Below, in pieces: positions 7,205-14,164 of a stretch of DNA of 22,414 nucleotides. The DNA is taken from the NCBI GenBank assembly GCA_035559315.1, contig DATMBJ010000257.1:1-22414 (forward strand), read 5' to 3'. How positions within the stretch are numbered: position 1 is the first letter of the stretch; each line of letters begins with the position of its first letter. The notes under the pieces were generated by a model. The model was given only the letters and a program-made list of their open reading frames with translations. It had not been told where the DNA came from and made no database searches. The stretch comes from DATLZM01 sp035559315. Its GTDB lineage: Bacteria > Actinomycetota > UBA4738 > HRBIN12. The position numbers were made by a program, and so were the translations under genes.

Positions 7205-7215
7205 AACGTGACGTT
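7205..7215. promoter_or_regulatory. Candidate operator palindrome AACGT-G-ACGTT
   Basis: A perfect 5-bp-arm palindrome lies just downstream of the + strand -10 box and upstream of the - strand -10 box. It is next to a gene for an XRE-cupin regulator, so it is a natural autoregulatory site. It was seen only once in the window. Confidence 0.4.
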
Positions 7216-7263
7216 CACCACTCTACCCGGGCTCCGGGCCCGGACTCAACCGAGGATCCGCGC

Positions 7264-7821
7264 GTGGAAGACGTGATCGCAGCGATCGGCCCCAAGGTCC
7301 GGCAGCTCCGCCGGCAGAAGGGCCTCTCCCTGCAGCAGCTCGCGGAGCGCTCAGGGGTCTCGGCCGCCGCCATCCACAAGATCGAACGGAACGGCATGGT
7401 GCCAACGATCGCCACGCTGATGAAGCTGGCCCAGGCCCTCAACCGCCCGGTGTCCTACTTCGTCGAGGAGGGCCGGACCGCGCCGGCGGTGATGATCCCG
7501 GCGGGCGACCGACCCGGCGTGTTCACCTCGAAGCGGGGCCTCCGCCTGGAGGGGATCAGCGGGCCGTACGGCAGGTTCTTCCTCGCCGGGGCGGTGGCGA
7601 CGGTCGAGCCCGGGGCGGACAGCGGTTCCCGCCCGATGGAGCACCCCGGCGAGGAGCTCGTGTTCGTCCTCGAGGGGCGGATGGAGTTCGAGGTGGAGGG
7701 CGAGCGGCACGAGCTCCGAAGGGGCGACGCGTTCCATTTCCGGACGGATCGCCCGCACCGGTGGCGGAACCCCGGGGCGCGGCCGGCGCGGCTGATCTGG
7801 CTCGCGCTCAGGCAGCCGTGA
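7264..7821 (+). CDS. XRE-family transcriptional regulator with cupin domain
   Basis: A 185-aa regulator. The helix-turn-helix domain covers about residues 5-60 (RQLRRQKGLSLQQLAERSGV, then IHKIERNGMVPTIATLMKLA). A C-terminal cupin domain has the metal or ligand motif HPGEELVFVLEGRMEFEVEG and HELRRGDAFHFRTDRPHRW. This architecture (PuuR-like) usually senses small amino, amide or carboxylate metabolites. The GTG at 7264 is chosen because GAGG lies 8 nt before it. The stop overlaps the next start (GTGA), so the regulator is the first gene of the carbamate kinase operon and probably controls it, as well as the divergent flavoprotein, through the palindrome at 7205-7215. Confidence 0.88.
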   Translation: MEDVIAAIGPKVRQLRRQKGLSLQQLAERSGVSAAAIHKIERNGMVPTIATLMKLAQALNRPVSYFVEEGRTAPAVMIPAGDRPGVFTSKRGLRLEGISGPYGRFFLAGAVATVEPGADSGSRPMEHPGEELVFVLEGRMEFEVEGERHELRRGDAFHFRTDRPHRWRNPGARPARLIWLALRQP

Positions 7822-8771
7822 GAGGCACCGTCGTCGTCGCCCTCGGCGGCAACGTGCTCACCGCGGAGGGGCAGGCCGGGACCGTCGAGGAGCAGCGGGA
7901 GAACGCCCGCCGGATGGCCTCGGCCGTGGCACGGATCGTGCGGGCCGGGTGGCGGACCGTCCTGACCCACGGGAACGGTCCGCAGGTCGGGAACCTCGCC
8001 ATCCAGCAGGAGGAGGGGGCCCGCATGGTCCCGCCGCTCCCGCTCCACGTGCTGGTCGCGATGACGCAGGGGCAGATCGGACACGTCCTCGGCGCCGCGA
8101 TCGCGAACGCCATCGGCGAGCCCGTGGCGGTGGTGGTGACCCACGTGGAGGTGGACCGCGACGACCCCGCGTTCTCCGCGCCCTCGAAGCCGATCGGTCC
8201 GTTCTTCGACCCGGCGACCGCCCGGCGCCTGGCCCGCCGCCGGGGGTGGGTCGTGCGGGAGGACGCCGGCCGCGGTTTCCGCCGGGTCGTCCCCTCCCCG
8301 GACCCCAGGGCGATCGTGGAGGCCGACGGCATCGCCGACCTCGTGCGCCGCGGCTTCACCGTGATCGCAGCGGGCGGCGGGGGCATCCCGGTCGTCCGCC
8401 GGGGCCGGCGTCTCGAGGGCGTGGACGCGGTGATCGACAAGGACCTCGCCGCCGAACGCCTCGCCTCGGGGATCGGCGCCGACACGCTGCTCCTGCTCAC
8501 CGGCGTCGACCACGCGGCGATCGACTTCGGGACGGCGCGGGAACGGCCGCTCGGGGAGGTGACCGCGGCCGACCTGCGCCGCTACCTCGACGACGGCCAC
8601 TTCCCGGCCGGGAGCATGGGGCCGAAGGTCCGGGCCGCGATCCGCTTCGTCGAAGGCGGCGGGCGGCGGGCCATCATCACCTCGCCCCGGCGCGCCCTCG
8701 CCGCGCTCGCCGGGACCCACGGCACGCGGGTCATCGCCCGCGCCCCGGCCCGTCTCGCGGAGGCGCCGTGA
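7818..8771 (+). CDS. arcC: Carbamate kinase
   Basis: A 317-aa amino-acid-kinase-fold enzyme that interconverts carbamoyl phosphate plus ADP with carbamate plus ATP. Motifs in order are VVVALGGNVLTAEG, LTHGNGPQVGN, MTQGQIGHVLGAAI, KPIGPFFDP, VIAAGGGGIPVV, VIDKDLAAERLA, LLLLTGVDHAAIDFG and FPAGSMGPKVRAAI. All are standard for carbamate kinases of 300-320 aa, and nothing looks broken. The GTG start overlaps the regulator stop and the stop overlaps the fdrA start (both GTGA). Next to fdrA it is the counterpart of the carbamate kinase in the E. coli oxamate carbamoyltransferase cluster (ybcF), where it makes ATP from carbamoyl phosphate. No arginine deiminase genes are present. Confidence 0.95.
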   Translation: MRGTVVVALGGNVLTAEGQAGTVEEQRENARRMASAVARIVRAGWRTVLTHGNGPQVGNLAIQQEEGARMVPPLPLHVLVAMTQGQIGHVLGAAIANAIGEPVAVVVTHVEVDRDDPAFSAPSKPIGPFFDPATARRLARRRGWVVREDAGRGFRRVVPSPDPRAIVEADGIADLVRRGFTVIAAGGGGIPVVRRGRRLEGVDAVIDKDLAAERLASGIGADTLLLLTGVDHAAIDFGTARERPLGEVTAADLRRYLDDGHFPAGSMGPKVRAAIRFVEGGGRRAIITSPRRALAALAGTHGTRVIARAPARLAEAP

Positions 8772-10303
8772 GCGTCTCCCGGGTCCGGGTCCAGCGGGAT
8801 ACCTACGTCGACTCGGTCCTGCTCATGTCGGTGACCCGGGCCATGGAGGAAGTGGCGGGCGTCGCGTTCGCGTCCGCCGTGATGGGCACCGAGGCGAACC
8901 GAGAGGAGCTCGTGGCCCGCGGCGTGGAGCCCGGGGCCCTGGCCGAGGTTCGGGCCAACGACCTGGTGCTCGCCGTCGTGGCCGACGACCCGGGGGCCGC
9001 CGAGGACGCGCTGGAGGCCGCGCAGCGCCGCCTCGCCGGGGAGCGGCCCCCCCGGGCGGAGGGAGCCGCCCGCGCTCCCCGTACCCTGGACGAAGCCGTG
9101 GAGCTCCTGCCAGGGGCGAACCTGGCCCTGGTGTCGGTCCCCGGCCCGTACGCGGCGATCGAGGCCCACAAGGCCCTGAGCCGCGGGCTCCACGTGCTCC
9201 TGTTCAGCGACAACGTTCCGCTCGAGGACGAGATCGCGCTGAAGCGCCGGGCCGCGGATCTCGGGCTCCTCGTGATGGGCCCCGGGGCCGGCACGGCGTG
9301 GATCGCCGGGGTGGGCCTGGGCTTCGCGAACGCCGTCCTCCCCGGCGCGGTCGGGATCGTGGCGGCCGCGGGGACCGGGGCGCAGGAGTGCATGGCGCTC
9401 CTGGACCGGTGGGGTCAGGGGGTTTCGGCCGTCATCGGGGTCGGCGGCCGCGACCTCTCGGCGGAGGTCGGAGGCCTCATGGCCCGGGCCGGGATCCGCG
9501 CCCTCGTCGAGGACGGGCGGACGGAGGTCCTGCTGCTCGTCTCGAAGCCCCCGGGGCCGGCGATCGCCCGTGATGTGCTCGGGAGCATCGAGCTCCGCCC
9601 CGCCGTCGCCGCGCTCGTGGGGCTCGGCCCCGGGGTCGACGCTCCGGAGGGTGTCGTGCTCGCTCGGACCTTGGAGGAGGGGGTCCGCCGGACGATCGAG
9701 GCGCTCGGCGCGCCGGCGCCGCCCGACCACGACGGCCTCGCCGCGCGGGCCGAGGCCGCGGCCCGGGCGCTCCCCGCCGAGCGCCGGGCGGTCCGGGGGC
9801 TCTTCTCTGGGGGCACCCTCTGCTCCGAGGCGCTGGTCCTGCTCGGAGAACACCTCGGGCCGGTCCACTCCAACACGACGAAGGATCCCCGGCTCGGGCT
9901 CCCCGCGCCCCCGGCGGCGCACGTCTGCGTGGACATGGGCGAGGAGGAGTTCACCCGGGGCCGCCCGCACCCGATGATCGACCCCGAGCCCAGGGCCGAA
10001 CGGATCGCGCTCGAAGCACAGGACCCCACGGTCGCGGTGATCCTCCTGGACGTGGTCCTGGGGTACGGGGCGCACCCCGACCCCGCGGGCGTCCTCGCCC
10101 CCGCCTGTCGGGAGGCGGTCGATGCGGGCGTCGCGGTCGTGGCCCACGTGGTCGGCACCGAGCGCGACCCCCAGGGGCTCGCGGGCCAGGAGCGAGCGCT
10201 CCAGGAGGCCGGCTGCATCCTCGCTCCGACCAGCGCTCGGGCCGCCCTCCTCGCCGCCGCCGTCGCCCTCCGACGGCCGGAGCTCGCGGAGGCGCGGCCG
10301 TGA
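8768..10303 (+). CDS. fdrA: FdrA family protein, oxamate carbamoyltransferase subunit
   Basis: A 511-aa protein of the FdrA family (AllF), which resembles the alpha and beta parts of succinyl-CoA synthetase. The N-terminus RVRVQRDTYVDSVLLMSVTR is typical. A nucleotide-type binding fold follows with VLLFSDNVPLEDEIALKRRA, LLVMGPGAGTAWIAG (the GPGxGT loop) and IVAAAGTGAQECMALLDRWG. The second half has GLFSGGTLCSEALVLL, NTTKDPRLG and VILLDVVLGYGAHPDPAGVL. In E. coli FdrA acts with YlbE (AllG) and YlbF (AllH) to convert oxalurate and phosphate to oxamate and carbamoyl phosphate. Both partners are encoded at 11561-13746. It is coupled to arcC and to the glycosyltransferase by GTGA overlaps. The actual substrate in this organism is not shown, because no allantoin genes are visible. 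Confidence 0.92.
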   Translation: MSVSRVRVQRDTYVDSVLLMSVTRAMEEVAGVAFASAVMGTEANREELVARGVEPGALAEVRANDLVLAVVADDPGAAEDALEAAQRRLAGERPPRAEGAARAPRTLDEAVELLPGANLALVSVPGPYAAIEAHKALSRGLHVLLFSDNVPLEDEIALKRRAADLGLLVMGPGAGTAWIAGVGLGFANAVLPGAVGIVAAAGTGAQECMALLDRWGQGVSAVIGVGGRDLSAEVGGLMARAGIRALVEDGRTEVLLLVSKPPGPAIARDVLGSIELRPAVAALVGLGPGVDAPEGVVLARTLEEGVRRTIEALGAPAPPDHDGLAARAEAAARALPAERRAVRGLFSGGTLCSEALVLLGEHLGPVHSNTTKDPRLGLPAPPAAHVCVDMGEEEFTRGRPHPMIDPEPRAERIALEAQDPTVAVILLDVVLGYGAHPDPAGVLAPACREAVDAGVAVVAHVVGTERDPQGLAGQERALQEAGCILAPTSARAALLAAAVALRRPELAEARP

Positions 10304-11484
10304 CCGGGCCCCGGGTCGCGATCGTCACGTACTCCACGAAGCCACGGGGGGGCGTGGTCCACGCGATGCACCTGGCCGAGGCGCTCCACCGCCGAGGGAC
10401 CCCGGTCCACGTGATCGCGCTCGGGGACCCCGCCGGGGGCTTCTTCCGGCCGCTCCGCGCCCCGCACACGGTCCTCCCCGCCCCGGCGTCCGCACCGACC
10501 CTCGAGGAGCGCGTGCTCGACGCCGTCGAGGCCCTGGCCGGGGGCCTCGAGCGACTGGTCCCCGGCCGCTTCGACCTCGTTCACGCCCAGGACTGCATCG
10601 CCGCCACCGCGGGGCTCGCCCTCCGCGAGCGCACCGGGATCCCCCTTCTCAGGACCGTCCACCACGTGGACGACTTCGCGACGCCGGCGCTCGTCGAGTG
10701 CCAGCGCCGCTCGATCGTAGAGCCCGACGGGGTGCTCGTCGTGAGCAGGACGTGGCGGGAGACGCTCCGCCGAGAGTTCGGCGTGCGGGCCGAGGTCGTG
10801 ACCAACGGCGTCGACGCCGCGCGCTTCCGCCGCCCGCGGGACGCGGACGGGGCGCCCCTGCGGCGCCGCATCGGGGCCAGCGGACGGTTCCTGTTCCTCA
10901 CGGTCGGGGGGATCGAGCCGCGGAAGGGCAGCCTGGAGCTGGTGGAGGCCCTGGCGCGGCTCCGCCGCTCCGTCGAGCCCGCACCGGTGGTCGCGGTGAT
11001 CGGCGGCCACTCCTTCCAGGACCATGGCCCCTACCGTGAGCGGGTCCTCGAGCGGGCCCGGGAGCTCGACGTGGTGCTGGGCCGGGACCTGGTGCTCCTC
11101 GGGACCGTCCCCGACGACGACGTGCCGCGTTGGTACTGGGCGGCGGACGCCTTCGTGTTCCCGTCGGTGAAGGAGGGCTTCGGCCTCGCGCTGCTCGAGG
11201 CGCTGGCCGCCGGCCTCCCGGTGGTCGCGACGGACATCCCGGTCTTCCGGGAGTTCCTGGTCCCCGGCGAGCACGCCCTGCTGACGCCGCCCGGCGACCC
11301 CGAGGCCCTGGCAGAGGCGATGGCCCTCCTGGCCCGGGACCCCCGGGAGCGAGGCCGCCTGGCGGGACGGGGGCCGGCCCTGGCCGAGAGGTACCGGTGG
11401 GACGACACGGCCCGCCAGCACGAGGCCGTGTACGCTCGGATCGTCGCCAAGCGGGCCGCCGGGTGGTCGCGCCCGGGGCCCTGA
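10300..11484 (+). CDS. GT4-type glycosyltransferase, MSMEG_0565 family
   Basis: A 394-aa glycosyltransferase of the GT-B fold. The N-terminus VAIVTYSTKPRGGVVHAMHL is the signature of the MSMEG_0565 family carried by many Nit1C clusters, as are VHAQDCIAATAGL and LRTVHHVDDFATPALVECQ. The C-terminal domain has GIEPRKGSLELVEAL and the E-x7-E donor site in KEGFGLALLEALAAGLPVVA. No signal or membrane segment is seen. The donor and acceptor are unknown. It is the last gene of the regulator-arcC-fdrA operon, coupled by GTGA, and so ties a Nit1C marker directly to the carbamoyl phosphate genes. It ends 76 bp before the convergent allH-like gene. Confidence 0.88.
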   Translation: MTGPRVAIVTYSTKPRGGVVHAMHLAEALHRRGTPVHVIALGDPAGGFFRPLRAPHTVLPAPASAPTLEERVLDAVEALAGGLERLVPGRFDLVHAQDCIAATAGLALRERTGIPLLRTVHHVDDFATPALVECQRRSIVEPDGVLVVSRTWRETLRREFGVRAEVVTNGVDAARFRRPRDADGAPLRRRIGASGRFLFLTVGGIEPRKGSLELVEALARLRRSVEPAPVVAVIGGHSFQDHGPYRERVLERARELDVVLGRDLVLLGTVPDDDVPRWYWAADAFVFPSVKEGFGLALLEALAAGLPVVATDIPVFREFLVPGEHALLTPPGDPEALAEAMALLARDPRERGRLAGRGPALAERYRWDDTARQHEAVYARIVAKRAAGWSRPGP

Positions 11485-11560
11485 ACCGGCGGGCCGAGGT
11501 CGAGCGTCCGTGCGCGGGTCCGCACCGAGGGGTCGGCGAGCGTCCCGGCGGACCTCCCGC

Positions 11561-12337
11561 TCACGAGACCGCCGCCGACGCCCACCGCATGCCCAGAGCG
11601 AGGTCGGCACCGGACGATCCGCCCACGGCCGCCAGGAGCCTCGCCCACCGCGCGGCTCCCCGAGCGTCCCCGCGAGCCGCCGCGGTGAGCAGCTCGTGGG
11701 CGGGCCGGAGCGACTGGCCGCGGGCCGCCCAGCGGAGGAACGCCCGGGCGATCGGGGAGGTCCGGGCGTCGGCGGCGATGCCCGCGAGGCGGGGTTCGAC
11801 CTCCTGCCCGGCGGCCAGGCGTACGACGAGCAGGACGCCCGCCAGCGCGTCATCGCCCGCGGGCGTGAGCCCCGGGCCCCGACCGGCCAGGAGCGTCGCG
11901 AGGGCCTCCAGGTCCCCCCGGGCCACGAGCTCCTCCGCTCGGGCTGCGACCTCGGGCTCCACGCGGGACCGGGCCGCGATCCCGACGAGCGCACGACGGA
12001 TCTGCTCCGCGGCGCGCCGCACCGCCGCGGGCGGGGGGACGGCGCCCGACCAGCCGCCCGCTCCAGCCACCCGCACGGTCCAGCCCGGCCCGCGGATCAG
12101 GCCGTGCCGGACCTCGACGACCGACCCGGCGGCGCTCCGGGGCACCGGGCGGTCGAGCACCAGGTGAAGGGGTCCCTCCCACACCCGGGGTGCGGCCAGC
12201 GCGAGGAGCCCGTTCGGCCACTCGACGTAGCACGCCGCCGGGAACCACGCCAGGACGCGCCCCGGGCCGGGGACGCTCAGCGCCTCGAGGGCCCCGGCGC
12301 CCGCACGGACCGCCCGGATCGCGACCGGCGGGTTCAC
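11561..12337 (-). CDS. allH: DUF2877 protein, oxamate carbamoyltransferase subunit AllH (YlbF)
   Basis: A 258-aa DUF2877 protein. The family signature is GRGPGLTPAGDDALAG (residues 152-167), followed by SSGADLALGM (241-250). YlbF (AllH) of E. coli is one of three subunits needed for oxamate carbamoyltransferase activity. The GTG start overlaps the stop of the DUF1116 gene (GTGA), so the two are coupled. The stop is 76 bp from the convergent glycosyltransferase stop. The presence of DUF1116, FdrA and carbamate kinase nearby makes the complex assignment strong, although the gene order is split over two strands, unlike E. coli. Confidence 0.87.
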   Translation of the reverse strand: MNPPVAIRAVRAGAGALEALSVPGPGRVLAWFPAACYVEWPNGLLALAAPRVWEGPLHLVLDRPVPRSAAGSVVEVRHGLIRGPGWTVRVAGAGGWSGAVPPPAAVRRAAEQIRRALVGIAARSRVEPEVAARAEELVARGDLEALATLLAGRGPGLTPAGDDALAGVLLVVRLAAGQEVEPRLAGIAADARTSPIARAFLRWAARGQSLRPAHELLTAAARGDARGAARWARLLAAVGGSSGADLALGMRWASAAVS

Positions 12338-13746
12338 GCGGGCAGCGCCAGGAGGGCCTCGCGGAAGCAGGCCATCGGGGCGCGGGCCACCCCGGCCCCC
12401 ACCTGGCCCGTGCCCGCCGTGGCGTGGAGGATCCCGGTGTTGATGGCCGGGGTGATCCCGAGCTCCACGACCCGGCGGACGTCGACCCCGATCGGCGCCC
12501 CCTTGAAGTCGAGCAGCGGGAGGGAGAACCGCCCCGACCGACCCACGCAGATCCTGGCGACCGCCGTCGACCGCTCCACCGCGTCGGCGATCCGTCCGCC
12601 CACGAACGCGGCAACCGCGGGGGATGCGGCCGCCGCCGCCCCCCCGAGCCCGACCAGCTCGAGGACCGCGCTGTCGCCGATGTCGGGCGCGGCGTCCCCG
12701 GGCCCGTAGCCGGGGTGGAAGAGGGCGTCCTCGACCGGCGGCGCCGGGGCCACGAACCAGCGCTGGTCGGCCCCCACCCGGATCCCGAACGTCGTGCCGT
12801 TCCGCGCCATCGCGGTGACGATCGACGAGCCCTCCACCTCCGCGGCCCACGCCGTCGCGGCCTTCGCGGCCGCCATCACGACGTTCAGGAAGAAGAGGTG
12901 GTTCCCCGAGAGGAACCTGGCCACCTCGGTCCTCCGGGGATCGGGCTCGCCGACGAGCGCGGGGAGGAGGTGCCTGATCAGGAGGTTGGTCGCCGCCTGG
13001 GTGCGCATGTGCGAGTCGTCCCCCATGAGGAGCCCCTGGGCGGCGAACGAGAACACCTCGAGCGGCGGCGACGCCCGCAGCGCTCGGTCGAGGATCGGGC
13101 CGACGACCTCGCGGAGGAACACGAGCCGCTCCACCGCCTCCGGCGCCTCCACCCCGAACCAGGCCGTCCGCCCCGGGCCCTGGTTGATCCCCGAGAACGC
13201 TCGCTGTCCCGAGACCGGATCCTCGACCACGAAGACCGGCGCCGAGGGACCCAGGGTCGTCGCCATGGGCACGACCGCCGCGTGGTGGTTCGCGGGCTCG
13301 AGGGTCACCTCGCCCCCGTCGACCAGCCGCTGCGCCTCCTCCGGGCTCGAGGCCCAGCCCTCGGCCATCACGGTGGCCCGGACCGACCGTCGCAGGGGGT
13401 CGCAGAAGGCCTCCCACGGCAGCGGGGGCCCGGGGTGGAGCACGGTCCGCCCCCCCATCCCCGGGACCACGTCGATCGCGCGGGCGACCCCCACGAGCAC
13501 CGGCGCCGAGCTGTCCAGCCGGCGGAGGACCTCCGCGTTGGCCGGGCCGTACCGGTCCTCCGCCGCGTACAGACGGGTGAGCGCCCGGACCAGCTCGGGG
13601 TCGCCTTCGGCGGGGATCGCCCAATCGATCTCGACCGCCTCCCCGCCCTGGGCGCGGACCGCCTCGGCGAAGGCAGGGAGCCCCACGTTCACCGCCCTGA
13701 CCTCCGCCGGGAGCCCGGCGGGGCCGCTAGACTCCGCCATGCCCAT
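12334..13746 (-). CDS. allG: DUF1116 protein, oxamate carbamoyltransferase subunit AllG (YlbE)
   Basis: A 470-aa DUF1116 (YlbE) protein. The N-terminal VNVGLPAFAEAVRAQGGEAV and EIDWAIPAEGD are typical, followed by LPWEAFCDPLRRSV, GGEVTLEPANHHAAVVPMA, GDDSHMRTQAATNLLIRHLL, FLSGNHLFFLNVVMAAAKAA and ARNGTTFGIR. The C-terminus has GITPAINTGILHATAGTGQVGAG, all landmarks of the family. E. coli YlbE is about 50 aa shorter. With FdrA and AllH it should form the carbamoyltransferase. Start choice is unclear: ATG at 13746 or ATG at 13740. The second lies 8 nt after a TAACCT -10-like box and would be leaderless. The first bases overlap the start of the divergent OsmC-like gene. Confidence 0.9.
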   Translation of the reverse strand: MGMAESSGPAGLPAEVRAVNVGLPAFAEAVRAQGGEAVEIDWAIPAEGDPELVRALTRLYAAEDRYGPANAEVLRRLDSSAPVLVGVARAIDVVPGMGGRTVLHPGPPLPWEAFCDPLRRSVRATVMAEGWASSPEEAQRLVDGGEVTLEPANHHAAVVPMATTLGPSAPVFVVEDPVSGQRAFSGINQGPGRTAWFGVEAPEAVERLVFLREVVGPILDRALRASPPLEVFSFAAQGLLMGDDSHMRTQAATNLLIRHLLPALVGEPDPRRTEVARFLSGNHLFFLNVVMAAAKAATAWAAEVEGSSIVTAMARNGTTFGIRVGADQRWFVAPAPPVEDALFHPGYGPGDAAPDIGDSAVLELVGLGGAAAAASPAVAAFVGGRIADAVERSTAVARICVGRSGRFSLPLLDFKGAPIGVDVRRVVELGITPAINTGILHATAGTGQVGAGVARAPMACFREALLALPA

Positions 13747-13754
13747 GGAGGTTA
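13728..13754. promoter_or_regulatory. Divergent promoter buried in the overlapping starts of osmC-like and allG genes
   Basis: TAGACT (13728-13733) lies 5 nt before the OsmC-like ATG on the + strand. TAACCT (13754-13749, - strand) lies 8 nt before the second ATG of allG. Neither gene has a Shine-Dalgarno sequence. Both mRNAs would therefore be leaderless or nearly so, and each -10 box lies inside the other gene. Confidence 0.35.
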
Positions 13755-14164
13755 CCGCCTACTGGGAGGGCGGGATGCGGGTCCGGGTGCCGGTCCGGAG
13801 CTTCGAGCTCCGGGCCGACGAGCCCCCCGAGTACGGGGGGGAGGACACCGGGCCCATGCCGACCGAGCTCTTCCTGGCCGCGCTGGCCTCGTGCTTCGCC
13901 CTGGCGGTGCGGTGGGTCTGCGTGCGCCGGGAGGGCTTCGAGCCCGCCGACCTCGCGGTACGGGTCCGCGGGGAGTACGACGGCCTGAGGTTCGACCGCC
14001 TCCGGATCGAGGTCGCCTCCTCGGACCCTCGGGTGCGGGGAACCCTCGACCGCGCCGCCCGCTACTGCTACGTCTCGAACACGCTGCGGCGGCCGCCGCG
14101 GCTCGAGTGGACCCAGGCCGAGCTCCCGGTCACCCACGGACCACCGCCTCCGCCCGAGCGATGA
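13739..14164 (+). CDS. OsmC/Ohr-family protein
   Basis: A 141-aa protein of the OsmC family, thiol-dependent peroxidases that reduce organic hydroperoxides. The two expected reactive cysteines are C52 in LAALASCFALAV and C110 in ARYCYVSNTL, each in its usual helix context; GPMPTELFLAALASC is the family core. C61 is an extra cysteine. The start may be the ATG at 13739 or 13745. It is divergent from allG, with overlapping 5' ends, and convergent with the ArgH-like gene of the CoM operon (35-nt overlap at the 3' ends). It could protect the thiol cofactor made by that operon, but this rests on location only. Confidence 0.85.
   Translation: MPMEVTAYWEGGMRVRVPVRSFELRADEPPEYGGEDTGPMPTELFLAALASCFALAVRWVCVRREGFEPADLAVRVRGEYDGLRFDRLRIEVASSDPRVRGTLDRAARYCYVSNTLRRPPRLEWTQAELPVTHGPPPPPER

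Noticed and set aside
5944..7263. Upstream extension of the regulator frame over the flavoprotein gene
   Set aside because: The segment before 7264 is antisense to the flavoprotein and has no motif. The helix-turn-helix starts right after the GTG at 7264, which has a ribosome site.
9415..11994. Very long - strand open frame opposite fdrA and the glycosyltransferase
   Set aside because: Its translation is Arg/Pro/Ser-rich low-complexity text without motifs, while the + strand frames encode clear FdrA and glycosyltransferase signatures. It is a by-product of high GC.
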